Below, in pieces: positions 17,097 to 25,903 of a stretch of DNA of 41,857 bases; positions within the stretch are counted from its first letter, which is position 1; the number at the start of each line of letters is the position of its first letter. The stretch lies in the NCBI GenBank assembly GCA_035606335.1, contig DATNFP010000158.1:1-41857 (forward strand), read 5' to 3'. The stretch is from DATNFP01 sp035606335 (GTDB lineage: Bacteria > Bacteroidota > Bacteroidia > Chitinophagales > Chitinophagaceae). The notes under the pieces are model-generated. The model was not told where the DNA came from, did not search any database, and saw nothing but the letters and a program-made list of their open reading frames with translations. The translations under genes were made by a program, and so were the position numbers.

Positions 17097-18224
17097 GTGT
17101 TTGTACCTGTTTTGTTTTGGATATTCATCCTATCTGTCATTATTCAATGCGGATATGTTATCTATTTCTTTATGCGAATCTTTTCCTTACCAGGAAAAGA
17201 AACTGCAATTGCAAAAAAACATCCAGTATCTATTATAATCTGCGCAAAGAACGAAGCCCAAAACCTGAAACAAAACCTTCCGGCAATTTTGGCGCAAAGA
17301 TACACGAATGAAGCTGGGAAACCTTTATTTGAAGTTATTGTAGTAAACGATGCCTCTTATGATGATACAGAACAGGTGTTAAGAGCGTTGGAAATGCAAT
17401 ATGATAACCTTTGGGATGTAACAATTTCCCCCGATGCCGAAAGGACTTTGAAGGGTAAAAAGTTTGCTCTTAGCAAAGGAATTGCACATTCAGGTTATGA
17501 CCGATTGTTATTGATTGATGCGGATTGTAAGCCTTCAAGTGATGAATGGCTGGGGCACATGATACAGCCTTTAGGAAATGGAAAAGAAATAGTGGCGGGA
17601 TACGGGGGGTATTATACAAATAAAGGATTGCTTAATGCGTTTATTCGCTGGGAAACTATACATACATTTTTACAATACAGCACATATGCCTTAGCTGGGA
17701 AACCCTATATGGCCGTAGGTAGAAATATGGCTTGCACAAAGGAGGTCATATTAAAAGCTCAACAATCAGAGATTTGGAACGCTTTACCATCGGGCGATGA
17801 TGATCTATTAGTAAATATTGTTGCGAATGGAGAGAATATGGCTATAGTTAGCGATAAGAAAGCTTTTACCTATTCCACCGCAAAAACCACATGGAAAGAA
17901 TGGATGGCACAGAAGCAAAGACATTTATCAACCGGGAAATATTATAAGGAAAGCACAAAAGCATTGCTGGGAGTGTATGGATTGTCGCATACTATTATGT
18001 GGTTGCTGTTTTTTGTATTGTTATTTACAAATAACCAGGATATTGCATTATATGCCATGCTTATAAGATGTTTTATATACTGGGGAATATGGACAGTAGC
18101 TGCAAATAAATTAAATGAGAAAAAAATAATAATCTTTTTCCCGCTATTCGATATAGGGTGGCTGATATATAACTTTGTCTTCTCTCCTTATATCATTTGG
18201 AAAAATAAAAAACAGTGGAAATAA
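17097..18224 (+). CDS. Membrane-bound family 2 glycosyltransferase
   Basis: The protein has 375 residues from a GTG start at 17097; the first codon lies only 37 bases from the divergent tgt start, so the leader is very short. One N-terminal helix (about 4-25) is followed by a GT-A domain with VSIIICAKNEAQNL, VVNDASYDD, the DxD motif DAD at 141-143, GDDDLL at 233-238 and a QKQRHLS segment at 272-278 that resembles the Q(Q/R)xRW motif of processive enzymes. The C-terminus has about three helices. It probably transfers sugar from a nucleotide donor at the cytoplasmic face of the membrane; the acceptor is unknown. It overlaps rsmG by 10 bases. Confidence 0.87.
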   Translation: MFVPVLFWIFILSVIIQCGYVIYFFMRIFSLPGKETAIAKKHPVSIIICAKNEAQNLKQNLPAILAQRYTNEAGKPLFEVIVVNDASYDDTEQVLRALEMQYDNLWDVTISPDAERTLKGKKFALSKGIAHSGYDRLLLIDADCKPSSDEWLGHMIQPLGNGKEIVAGYGGYYTNKGLLNAFIRWETIHTFLQYSTYALAGKPYMAVGRNMACTKEVILKAQQSEIWNALPSGDDDLLVNIVANGENMAIVSDKKAFTYSTAKTTWKEWMAQKQRHLSTGKYYKESTKALLGVYGLSHTIMWLLFFVLLFTNNQDIALYAMLIRCFIYWGIWTVAANKLNEKKIIIFFPLFDIGWLIYNFVFSPYIIWKNKKQWK

Positions 18225-18841
18225 TTCTGAAATACTTTGCTGATTTTACTGAAACACAGCTACAACAATTCAGGCAATTAGAATATCTGTATAAAGAATG
18301 GAATGAAAAGATAAATGTCATTTCTCGAAAAGATATTGATTCCCTCTATGAAAAACATATACTTCATTCACTGGCGATAGCTGTGCTATGCAATTTCGAT
18401 AATGGTGCCCAGGTGGTAGACATTGGTACAGGTGGTGGTTTCCCAGGAATACCATTAGCTATATACTCTCCTGAAGTAGAGTTTTTGCTGACTGATAGCA
18501 TTGGGAAAAAGATAAAAGTAGTAGAAGAAGTAATAAACGCTACAGGGCTAAAGAATGTGAAGACAGTACACTCACGAGTGGAGGATATAAAGGGCAGAAC
18601 ATTTGATTTTGCAGTGTCAAGAGCTGTAGCGCCATTGGGTGAACTCTGGAAATGGGCGAGTCCAATGCTGAAAAAAGGTCAAAAAAGTGAAGAATTGCCA
18701 AATGGATTAATATGTTTGAAAGGTGGTGATCTTGCTAAAGAAATAAAAGAATCAGGGCTGAAAGCACAGGCGTGGAGCGTTCACGATATATTTCCTGAAC
18801 CTGCGTTTGAAGAAAAATATGCTATATATGTGCCGAAATAA
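18215..18841 (+). CDS. rsmG: 16S rRNA (guanine527-N7)-methyltransferase RsmG
   Basis: The 208-residue protein uses a GTG start at 18215 inside the end of the glycosyltransferase gene. The SAM-binding motif VVDIGTGGGFPGIPLA (residues 67-82), the preceding LYEKHILHSLA and the later FDFAVSRAVAPLGELWKWASPML are characteristic of RsmG (GidB). It methylates G527 in the 530 loop of 16S rRNA; in many bacteria its loss gives low-level streptomycin resistance. The 10-base overlap implies translational coupling with the upstream glycosyltransferase, though no functional link is known. Confidence 0.95.
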   Translation: MEIILKYFADFTETQLQQFRQLEYLYKEWNEKINVISRKDIDSLYEKHILHSLAIAVLCNFDNGAQVVDIGTGGGFPGIPLAIYSPEVEFLLTDSIGKKIKVVEEVINATGLKNVKTVHSRVEDIKGRTFDFAVSRAVAPLGELWKWASPMLKKGQKSEELPNGLICLKGGDLAKEIKESGLKAQAWSVHDIFPEPAFEEKYAIYVPK

Positions 18842-18871
18842 GGAGTCACACGTAACTCTAAAAACAATTCT

Positions 18872-18879
18872 TATTTTTG
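18872..18879 (+). promoter_or_regulatory. Candidate -7 element for the YebC-family gene
   Basis: The sequence TATTTTTG matches the TAnnTTTG consensus and lies 31 bases upstream of the ATG at 18910, within the short rsmG-yebC gap. A TTTG -33 box is not evident. Confidence 0.4.
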
Positions 18880-18909
18880 CAGCCTCAAAAACAGATAATC
18901 TAAAAAATT

Positions 18910-19620
18910 ATGGGTCGGATATTTGAAGTACGTAAATCCAAGATGTTTGCCCGCTACGACCGGATGGCAAAACAATTTACGCGAGTAGGTAAAGAAATAG
19001 CTATAGCTGTTAAGAAAGGCGGCCCCGATCCTAATATTAACCCAATGCTTCGCCGTATCATGCAGAATGCGAAGTCGCTGAATATGCCCAAAGAACGTAT
19101 TGAAGGGGCTATTAAAAATGCATTAGGAAAAGATACAAGCAACTATGATGAGGTATTATATGAAGGATATGCACCGCATGGAATAGCACTGTTAGTAGAA
19201 ACTGCGACCGATAATACAACCCGCACTGTTGCTAATGTGCGTTCATACTTTAATAAAGGGAACGGCAGCCTTGGCAATAGTGGTTCTGTCGGATTTTTAT
19301 TCAAGCATAGTGGTGTATTTAAATTAAAGCCCGAGGGAATAAACCCGGAAGAGCTTGAGTTTGAATTAATAGATGCAGGTTTAGAAGAAATGGGAGAGGA
19401 TAGCGAAGGCAATGTTATTCTACGAAGCGATTTCACTGATTTTGGTAATATGCAAAAAGCATTGGAAGAAAAAGGTATTATCCCCATATCATCAGAACTG
19501 GAATGGATACCTCTAAATACCGTAGAGATAAGCGAGCAGGATGCAGAAGACGTATTCAAGCTTATAGAGCGCCTTGAAGAAGATGATGATGTGCAGAGAG
19601 TATTCCATAACATGGCATAA
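18910..19620 (+). CDS. YebC/PmpR (TACO1) family protein
   Basis: The 236-residue protein matches the YebC family throughout: the basic N-terminus with KSKMFARYDRMAKQFTRVGKEIAIAVKKGGPDP, the segment NMPKERIEGAIKNA, and the conserved YEGYAPHGIALLVETATDNTTRTVANVR and GNSGSVGFLF. The C-terminus is acidic. Family members were described as transcription regulators, and more recent work links some to translation of difficult (for example proline-rich) stretches, as with mitochondrial TACO1. Which role applies here cannot be told from sequence. It has its own candidate promoter and ends at a strong terminator. Confidence 0.93.
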   Translation: MGRIFEVRKSKMFARYDRMAKQFTRVGKEIAIAVKKGGPDPNINPMLRRIMQNAKSLNMPKERIEGAIKNALGKDTSNYDEVLYEGYAPHGIALLVETATDNTTRTVANVRSYFNKGNGSLGNSGSVGFLFKHSGVFKLKPEGINPEELEFELIDAGLEEMGEDSEGNVILRSDFTDFGNMQKALEEKGIIPISSELEWIPLNTVEISEQDAEDVFKLIERLEEDDDVQRVFHNMA

Positions 19621-19638
19621 GTAAATAATTAATTCATC

Positions 19639-19669
19639 AAAAAGCGATGCAATAGTGTGTCGCTTTTTT
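19639..19669 (+). terminator. Intrinsic terminator after the YebC-family gene
   Basis: The arms AAAAAGCGA (19639-19647) and TCGCTTTTT (19660-19668) are perfectly complementary and are followed by another T. It begins 19 bases after the stop codon and ends 17 bases before the next start. Confidence 0.85.
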
Positions 19670-19685
19670 ATTGTACGTTTATCGC

Positions 19686-20441
19686 ATGAAATCTGTTCGT
19701 TCACTGCCCTTACTTATCGGTCGGAAGCCCATAATGGAAGCCTTACAGCAAGGTACCGGCATTGAAAAAATATTTTTATTAAGAACAGCCATTGGGCCTG
19801 AAATAAATACAATAAAGCATCTGGCAAAAGAACACAATATACCTATTAGCCAGGTACCGGTAGAAAAATTGCAGAGCCTAACCAAAGCTCAGCATCAGGG
19901 AGTTGTGGCATGGACAAGTTTATTACAATATATAGATCTGCAGAACGCAATTTCTCATGTAGTAGAGCAGGGGAAAGTACCTCTGTTCATATTACTGGAT
20001 GGAATAACTGATGTGCGCAATGTTGGTGCTATGGCACGCAGCGCCCTTTGCTGTGGGGCGCAGGGGATTATTTTACCTACTTCTCATGCTGCTTCTTTAA
20101 CGGAAGAGGCTATCAAGACATCTGCCGGGGCATTGAGGAAAATTCTTTTGTGCAGGATACCATCAGTGCAGCAGGCAATAGATGTATTGCGGTTAAATGG
20201 GATACAGGTATTGGGTACACAAATGAAAGGTAGTGTTCCGGTATATGAAAGTGACCTCACTTTACCATCAGCTATAGTAATGGGCGCAGAAGATACTGGT
20301 ATAAGTAAAGATGTTTTAAAACGCGCTGACCAGCTAATAAAAATACCGATGGTCACCAACTTCGATTCATTAAATGTTTCGGTCGCTACAGGTATGATAT
20401 TGTATGAAGCACTCCGCCAACGACTCACAATAGGGAAATAA
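19686..20441 (+). CDS. rlmB: SpoU/TrmH family RNA 2'-O-methyltransferase, RlmB-like
   Basis: The ATG at 19686 gives 251 residues; a TTG 15 bases upstream is in frame but would fall almost on the terminator. The N-terminal substrate-binding domain starts with LLIGRKPIMEAL, typical of RlmB/TrmH-3. The knotted SPOUT domain has motif 1 with Asn112 and Arg118 (GITDVRNVGAMARSA), motif 2 IVMGAEDTGI (from residue 197) and motif 3 IPMVTNFDSLNVSVATGMILYE. The likely target is G2251 of 23S rRNA, but closely related enzymes modify tRNA or other rRNA sites. It is immediately followed by the promoter of the B12 operon. Confidence 0.85.
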   Translation: MKSVRSLPLLIGRKPIMEALQQGTGIEKIFLLRTAIGPEINTIKHLAKEHNIPISQVPVEKLQSLTKAQHQGVVAWTSLLQYIDLQNAISHVVEQGKVPLFILLDGITDVRNVGAMARSALCCGAQGIILPTSHAASLTEEAIKTSAGALRKILLCRIPSVQQAIDVLRLNGIQVLGTQMKGSVPVYESDLTLPSAIVMGAEDTGISKDVLKRADQLIKIPMVTNFDSLNVSVATGMILYEALRQRLTIGK

Positions 20442-20447
20442 CTTTTT

Positions 20448-20480
20448 TTTGTTTTATTCATTTCCGTTTCTATACATTTG
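20448..20480 (+). promoter_or_regulatory. Promoter of the cobalamin operon
   Basis: A TTTG box at 20448-20451 is followed after 21 bases by TACATTTG (20473-20480), an exact TAnnTTTG -7 element. This is the best Bacteroidota-type promoter in the window. Transcription starting a few bases later, near 20487, would place the riboswitch at the very 5' end of the leader. Confidence 0.7.
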
Positions 20481-20484
20481 CACT

Positions 20485-20660
20485 CACAGAGGTTTCCTGA
20501 ACAAGTAGGGAACGAAAAGGGAATCAGGTGAAAATCCTGGACATTACCCGATGCTGTAAGCTTCATAAGATCCTTTTGTTACAACATTGCCACTGTCTTA
20601 AAAGATGGGAAGGCCACAAAAGGTGAAGCGAGTCAGAAGACCTGCCTTTGTAAATATTTC
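20485..20660 (+). ncRNA. Cobalamin (B12) riboswitch
   Basis: Conserved core elements appear in order: AGGGAATCAGGTGAAAATCC (from 20518), the ACATTACCCG-ATGCTGTAA segment, GCCACTG (20589-20595), GATGGGAAGGC (20604-20614) and the B12-box region AGTCAGAAGACCTGCC (20631-20646). Adenosyl- or related cobalamin binding is expected to lower expression of the downstream genes. The remaining ~125 bases to the ATG at 20786 hold the expression platform; a hairpin around CAAG/CTTG near 20698-20714 is a possible part of it. Boundaries are approximate. Confidence 0.95.
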
Positions 20661-20785
20661 TTATCGCTGCTTTCGGGAATAAAAGCACAGTAAGCAACAA
20701 GCCTGTCTTGGGTATTGTTACTATCTGAAATTTTTCCGTAGCTGCATAAGCAAATTGGTTTAACATTTTTAAACATAAAATTGCT

Positions 20786-21760
20786 ATGCGCAGACTTTTA
20801 CTTTCATTCATTACTGCCTCACTAACAATGGCAGCTTCCGCTCAAACAGTAGCCACGTTTGATGATTTGACCTTATCAAAGGCTGATACCTTTTACGTCA
20901 ATTACAGCTCTCCCGGAAACGATGTAGGTTTTAATGATGGCTTGGCACATTTCCCTTGCGTTTACGATACCTCTGGCGGTTATTCTTTCTGGAGCAGCGG
21001 GTTTGTTTATTCGAATATGACAGACAGTGTGACCAGCGGTTTTGGTAACGAATATTCTGCAAAAACAGCTAAAGGATATAATAATTCAAATAATTATGTA
21101 GTGCTATATGGAGTACAAAGTATTTTGCCTTTGAGAGGTGCTGCTATAGGAAAGCGTGTATCCGGATTTTATATCACCAATAGCACTTATGCTTTTAATA
21201 GCATGCGTGATGGGGACATGTTTGCAAAGAAATTTAGTGATTCAGATTGGTTTAAGCTGACAATTAAAGGATATAACGCAGGTGCTTTAACTACCGACAG
21301 TGTAGATTTTTACCTTGCTGATTTCCGTTCTCCTAATAAAGCAGAACATTATATTGTAAATACATGGAAGTGGGTTAATTTATTGCCATTAGGAAATGTA
21401 GATAGCTTACAGTTTACATTAAGCTCTACTGATACGGGCATGTATGGTATTAATACGCCCACATATTTTTGTATAGATAACTTCACTACTAATGAAACAG
21501 GACTTGCTGTAAACAATGTTTCTGAAAACACAACAGTAAAAGTATATCCTAATCCTGCGACCGATTATTTATACATAGAGCAACAAGCTGGTTTACTGCA
21601 ACACATTAGTATTTTTGACGCTGCCGGACGAATGATTGGCGCTTTCGAATCAGGCAATGAGCTGATAAAAATAAATACTTCGTCATTTGCCCCGGGTTTA
21701 TATTTGTTGCAATTATCAACAGGCGGTCAACAAGCAAATGTTCGGTTTGTAAAACAATAG
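20786..21760 (+). CDS. DUF4465 (BtuH-like) surface protein with T9SS sorting domain
   Basis: The 324-residue protein is the first gene after the cobalamin riboswitch. It has a signal peptide (residues 1-19, ending ASA). Residues about 23-230 match DUF4465: ATFDDLTL, FWSSGFVYSNMTDS, GFYITNSTYAFNSMRDGD, FKLTIKG, VDFYLADFR, and TPTYFCIDNF. Residues about 251-324 are a type A T9SS C-terminal domain (VKVYPNPATDYLYI ... ISIFDAAGRMI ... LAPGLYLLQL-type ending). Established knowledge, as I recall it: BtuH proteins of gut Bacteroides, encoded in riboswitch-controlled B12 loci, bind B12 at the surface. The inferred role is B12 capture. The T9SS domain would replace the lipid anchor used in Bacteroides. 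Confidence 0.88.
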   Translation: MRRLLLSFITASLTMAASAQTVATFDDLTLSKADTFYVNYSSPGNDVGFNDGLAHFPCVYDTSGGYSFWSSGFVYSNMTDSVTSGFGNEYSAKTAKGYNNSNNYVVLYGVQSILPLRGAAIGKRVSGFYITNSTYAFNSMRDGDMFAKKFSDSDWFKLTIKGYNAGALTTDSVDFYLADFRSPNKAEHYIVNTWKWVNLLPLGNVDSLQFTLSSTDTGMYGINTPTYFCIDNFTTNETGLAVNNVSENTTVKVYPNPATDYLYIEQQAGLLQHISIFDAAGRMIGAFESGNELIKINTSSFAPGLYLLQLSTGGQQANVRFVKQ

Positions 21761-21762
21761 TC

Positions 21763-22761
21763 ATGAGGCGAGCGCTATTTGTTTATACGTTATTCTTTTC
21801 AGCATTTGGTGCTAAGGCGCAATATGCACCACAGGCAGGCTTGATAGGTTCTGATGCTATCAGCAGAACCAGCAGCCTGTTTGTTGGGTGGGCAAATAAA
21901 TGCACTGTACATCGTGGCTATATGAATATTGCAGATACTTCATTAGGTTATGCTTCGTCGGGTGATAGTAGTTTAGCAGTCGGACCTGCAGATGGCTATG
22001 TAGTAAGTTTGGGTGATAGCGGTATTGCAGTACTCACTTTCTCTAATCCTATTTATAATGGCCCTGGTGCTGATTTTGCTGTATTTGAGAACGGATTTGC
22101 GAACCCTGCTGATTCTGAGTTGGCCTATCTCGAACTAGGTTTTGTTGAGGTCAGTTCAGACGGAGTTCATTATTTTCGCTTTCCTGCCACTTCACTCACG
22201 CAGGATACTTTGCAGGTATCAAATGCTACATACATGGACGCAAGGTCTCTCCATAACCTTGCAGGCAAATATATTGAGGGGTATGGCACACCATTCGATC
22301 TGGAAGAATTGTCTGGAACACCCGGATTGGATATTGATAACATTACGCATGTCCGTATAGTAGATGTAATAGGCTCCATTGGAGAACATGCCTCACTTGA
22401 TAGTACTGGCAGAAAAGTAAATGATCCATATCCCACGCCATTTCCATCATGTGGTTTTGATCTCGACGCTGTTGGAGCGATTCATCTTAAAACTACTGCA
22501 GTTAATTCAATAGTCGATAACGTTGGAATTACAGTATATCCTAATCCAACTACTGATAAGATATTATTATCTGTAAATGATTTATATAAAAATGGAATAA
22601 CTGCAGTGTTAACCGATATGACAGGAAAAATTCTGCAACGAATGAATTTGACACAAAAGAATAATGAAATATTAGTAAGTCAATATCAGAGCGGAGTATA
22701 TTTTATTATACTACAAGACACAAATGACAATAGATGGGTGGAAAGAATTACAAAATTATAG
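21763..22761 (+). CDS. Secreted T9SS protein of unknown function in the B12 operon
   Basis: The 332-residue protein starts two bases after the stop of the BtuH-like gene and overlaps the next gene by 28 bases, so it belongs to the riboswitch operon. It has a signal peptide (residues 1-19, FGAKA). The main domain (about 20-245) includes ADFAVFENGF, ELAYLELGFVEVSSDGVHYFRFP and PFDLEELSGTPGLDIDNITHVRIVDVIGS, features of a beta-sandwich cell-surface protein family found in Bacteroidota; the acidic loops could bind calcium. Residues about 256-332 are a T9SS sorting domain (VYPNPTTDKILLSV ... SGVYFIILQ). The role in cobalamin uptake is inferred from context only. Confidence 0.85.
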   Translation: MRRALFVYTLFFSAFGAKAQYAPQAGLIGSDAISRTSSLFVGWANKCTVHRGYMNIADTSLGYASSGDSSLAVGPADGYVVSLGDSGIAVLTFSNPIYNGPGADFAVFENGFANPADSELAYLELGFVEVSSDGVHYFRFPATSLTQDTLQVSNATYMDARSLHNLAGKYIEGYGTPFDLEELSGTPGLDIDNITHVRIVDVIGSIGEHASLDSTGRKVNDPYPTPFPSCGFDLDAVGAIHLKTTAVNSIVDNVGITVYPNPTTDKILLSVNDLYKNGITAVLTDMTGKILQRMNLTQKNNEILVSQYQSGVYFIILQDTNDNRWVERITKL

Positions 22762-23816
22762 CATTGATATGTTATTGTGCACTGTGGTTTGTTGCTTGCA
22801 AAAAAGATAAACCTGTAAGCACAAATACTTCTTTGCCTGTTTCAGGAGCTTCTGAGAATACATATATAGTTTGTGAGGGAGCTTTAGGTAATGGCAATGC
22901 ATCATTAAGTTTATATAGCCCGGCTACAGGCACCGTTTACCCGGATATTTATCAAACAGTAAATCATCAGTCATTAGGTGATGTGTTTGAGAGTATGATA
23001 CGCATTGATAGCCGCCTGTTTCTTTGTGTTAATAATTCTGATAAGGTTGTAGTTATCGATGATAAGGATTGGAAACTTGCAGGTATAATAAATATAAAAC
23101 AGCCAAGATATATTTTGCCGGTAAGTAGCACAAAAGCTTATGTGTCTACTTTATTTAGCAATACACTTTATGTAATTGATCCGCAAACCTTACAGGTGAC
23201 AGGAAGCATCAATATGCCCAACCAAAACCCGGAAGGTATGTTGTTGGATGGCGAAAATGCTTTTGTCTGTACATGGGATACTGCTGGCAACTCTGTATAT
23301 GAAATAAACACAGCTAACGACCAGGTGACAAAAAAAATAAAGGTTGCCGGCTATGCCCCCCAGGAAATATTAATGGATAAGGAACAAAAGTTATGGGTAT
23401 TATCAGGAGACCAGACCGAAGGCAAAACTTGTGCATTATCACGGGTAGATCCATCTACTGGAAGCATTATCCAATCATACCAATTTCCAGTAAATGCAGA
23501 CCCCGTACGACCTGCATTTAATAATGCAAAAGATACACTCTACATAATAGAGGCAAATCAAAATGGTGGAACTGAAAATAACGGTATTTATCGTATGTCT
23601 ATTAATGATACTGCATTGCCTAAAGCTCCGTTTGTATCTGCTGCGAAATACCAATATTTTTGGGCATTAGGTATTGACCCAAAAACAGGATATATATATG
23701 TGGGCGATCCAATGGGTTTCGTCCAGCAGGGAAGCGTTTATATTTACAGGCAGGATGGCACTTTAGTCAATCAATTTAAAGTCGGTTTAGGGCCGGGCCA
23801 TTTTTATTTCGACTAA
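22734..23816 (+). CDS. btuG: BtuG-like YncE-type beta-propeller lipoprotein (DUF5074-like)
   Basis: The 360-residue protein has a lipoprotein signal ending WFVAC with Cys22 and a following KKDKP, a charged stretch of the kind that directs Bacteroidota lipoproteins to the surface. The rest is made of repeated beta-propeller blades (KVVVIDDKDWKLAGII, TLYVIDPQTLQVTGSI, SVYEINTANDQVTKKI, YIYVGDPMG). Established knowledge: BtuG of Bacteroides is a seven-bladed propeller that binds B12 tightly and lids the BtuB barrel. The position between the riboswitch and the TonB receptor supports the same role. The 28-base overlap with the previous gene suggests coupled translation. Confidence 0.85.
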   Translation: MGGKNYKIIALICYCALWFVACKKDKPVSTNTSLPVSGASENTYIVCEGALGNGNASLSLYSPATGTVYPDIYQTVNHQSLGDVFESMIRIDSRLFLCVNNSDKVVVIDDKDWKLAGIINIKQPRYILPVSSTKAYVSTLFSNTLYVIDPQTLQVTGSINMPNQNPEGMLLDGENAFVCTWDTAGNSVYEINTANDQVTKKIKVAGYAPQEILMDKEQKLWVLSGDQTEGKTCALSRVDPSTGSIIQSYQFPVNADPVRPAFNNAKDTLYIIEANQNGGTENNGIYRMSINDTALPKAPFVSAAKYQYFWALGIDPKTGYIYVGDPMGFVQQGSVYIYRQDGTLVNQFKVGLGPGHFYFD

Positions 23817-23825
23817 TAGTTTGAA

Positions 23826-25769
23826 ATGTTAATAAATCCAGTCAGCATGATAAATCGGGTAGCATTACAAATAGTAATGCTATTCTGCTTTATTACCAAT
23901 GCGTTTGGCCAACAAGCTGTTGACACATTAAAAGAAGTGAAAGTACATGGGAGTAGAACACGCAATATCTCAAATAGTGAAAAGCTCACGATCTTTTCTC
24001 CGGGTCAGAAAATAAAAACAATAGATAGCACTACATTGCAGCAATATCAGTTGCAAAGCTTAGCCAACCTTTTATCGCAGCAGGTGCCTGTGTTTATCAA
24101 GTCCTACGGTTTTAATAGTCTTGCAACACTTAATTTCAGAGGATCTTCCGCAGCGCAATCCGAAGTGCTGTGGAATGGCGTGCCAATTAATAATGCAGCT
24201 TTGGGCATAGCAGATGTCTCTATTCTTCCTGTCTTTTTAATTAATAAGGTGAATATTGTCTATGGTAGTTCTTCTGCTTTATGGGGTAGTGGAAATGTAG
24301 GTGGTGCATTATTGTTAGAAAACAATGAACCTGTATTTGACACAGGAATAAAAAAGACATTTTCCATTTCTGGAGGAATTGGTAGTTATAGTCAATATAT
24401 GGGAGGCATTCAAACAAGCTATAGCAGTAAACGATGGTACTTTTCTGTAAATGCCTTTTTACAGCAATCCCTGAATAATTTCCATTATACTACCTCATCT
24501 GGCGCAGAAGCTCAAATGCCAAATTCAAGGCTACAGGGTGTCGGTGGCATTTTTCAAAGCGCTTATCAAATAGATAAACATAATGTAATCAACCTGTTTG
24601 CATGGTACCAGCAATATTATCGGGAGATACCACCTGCTTTATTTGAAACTGCATCCGTAAAAAATCAAAAGGACGGGTCGCTGCGGTTTTTGTTAAGCTG
24701 GAACAAAGAAAAATTTAAAAATAATTGGTATGCCAAGAGTTCTTTTATCAGAGATTTTATGCATTATCAGGATAGCTCAGTGCTCTTGAACAGTGAGAAT
24801 ATTACGTACCAATACTATCAGGAAGTAGGATGGAAAAGAAAAATCGGTGATGATGGTCAATTGCTGGTATTTGCTCCATTGCAAATATCCTGGATAAATC
24901 TTCAGTCTTTAAATGAAACCAAGCAGCAGATAAAATCTGCTTTGGCTGCAGCATACGAAATACATTTATTCCATAGCAAACTGAATATAGCTGTAAATGC
25001 CCGTGAAGAAAATATAAATGACAATAATGTTTTTTTGCCGGGTGTGAATGCTGCTTATACATTAACAGAATGGCTTTCTTTAAGAGGTAATATTCAACGA
25101 ACTTATAGAGCGCCAACTTTGGATGAATTATATTATGTACCCGGGGGCAATCCGGATCTAAGATCAGAACATGGATGGAACGAAGATGCAGGGTACACTA
25201 TTAGGTTGCCAATCGGAGACAAACTCTTTTTATATCATGATCTATCGGTTTTTAATAGAGATATAAAAAACTGGATCATTTGGTTTGGTGGCGCTATTTG
25301 GACACCGCATAACATAGCAGTTGTAAACAGTAGAGGAATTGAAACTGAAAATAGCTTACAGTGGCAATCTGGCAAATGGAAACTGCATCTTGGTGTCAAT
25401 ACATCTTATGTTTTAGCTACCACACAATCAAGTTATATTGTAAATGATGGGAGCATTGGTAAGCAAATTCCGTATACACCAAGATATAGTGGTCAGCTAA
25501 ATGTTGGGTTTTCCTTTTCAAATCTACTTTTTAATTACAATCATACTTATACAGGTTATCGTTTTATTACTACTGATGAATCTGAATATCTTGATCCATA
25601 CCAAACAGGCAATCTTCAATTACAATATAATTGTTATATCGCGCACCATAATGTGCAAATAATCGCACAGTGTAATAATGTCTGGAACCAGCATTATGAA
25701 GTAGTGGCTTTCCGGCCAATGCCAGGTATTAATTGGCTTATTGGGTTAAAATTCAACTTACTGCAATAG
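23826..25769 (+). CDS. btuB: TonB-dependent outer membrane receptor, cobalamin transporter BtuB-like
   Basis: The 647-residue protein starts at the ATG at 23826, or more probably seven codons later at 23847 where a clean signal peptide begins (MINRVALQIVMLF ... AFGQQ). A TonB-box-like DTLKEVKVHG follows. The plug domain has LANLLSQQVPVFIKSYG, LNFRGSSAAQSEVLWNGVPIN and VNIVYGSSSALWGSGNVGGAL; the C-terminal ~500 residues form the barrel, with IQRTYRAPTLDELYY and the last strand ending in NLLQ. It has no carboxypeptidase-like SusC extension. As the last gene of the riboswitch operon it should import cobalamin; inner-membrane BtuCD genes are not in this window. Confidence 0.9.
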   Translation: MLINPVSMINRVALQIVMLFCFITNAFGQQAVDTLKEVKVHGSRTRNISNSEKLTIFSPGQKIKTIDSTTLQQYQLQSLANLLSQQVPVFIKSYGFNSLATLNFRGSSAAQSEVLWNGVPINNAALGIADVSILPVFLINKVNIVYGSSSALWGSGNVGGALLLENNEPVFDTGIKKTFSISGGIGSYSQYMGGIQTSYSSKRWYFSVNAFLQQSLNNFHYTTSSGAEAQMPNSRLQGVGGIFQSAYQIDKHNVINLFAWYQQYYREIPPALFETASVKNQKDGSLRFLLSWNKEKFKNNWYAKSSFIRDFMHYQDSSVLLNSENITYQYYQEVGWKRKIGDDGQLLVFAPLQISWINLQSLNETKQQIKSALAAAYEIHLFHSKLNIAVNAREENINDNNVFLPGVNAAYTLTEWLSLRGNIQRTYRAPTLDELYYVPGGNPDLRSEHGWNEDAGYTIRLPIGDKLFLYHDLSVFNRDIKNWIIWFGGAIWTPHNIAVVNSRGIETENSLQWQSGKWKLHLGVNTSYVLATTQSSYIVNDGSIGKQIPYTPRYSGQLNVGFSFSNLLFNYNHTYTGYRFITTDESEYLDPYQTGNLQLQYNCYIAHHNVQIIAQCNNVWNQHYEVVAFRPMPGINWLIGLKFNLLQ

Positions 25770-25903
25770 TATTTATTTACCCACGTCTCAGTGGAGTCGC
25801 CCGATAGATTCATTACATTAAACGCAAAAATATTTGAACAAACTGTCTACTGTAAAAGTTGCTCTTAATGTTTATGCTTCAATATCAATTTGATTTAAAC
25901 GAA

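Noticed and set aside
19143..19613. 156-residue antisense ORF on the minus strand
   Set aside because: It mirrors the YebC-family gene codon by codon, has Ser/Leu-rich composition typical of a reverse frame, and has no motif.
20786..22761. Treating the two T9SS genes as unrelated to the riboswitch and B12 uptake
   Set aside because: There is no terminator or promoter between the riboswitch and these genes, and they run with gaps or overlaps of a few bases into the propeller and receptor genes.
25770..25903. Terminator after the TonB receptor gene (CCAC/GTGG hairpin near 25782-25795)
   Set aside because: The stem is only four bases and has no T-run, so it is too weak to call.
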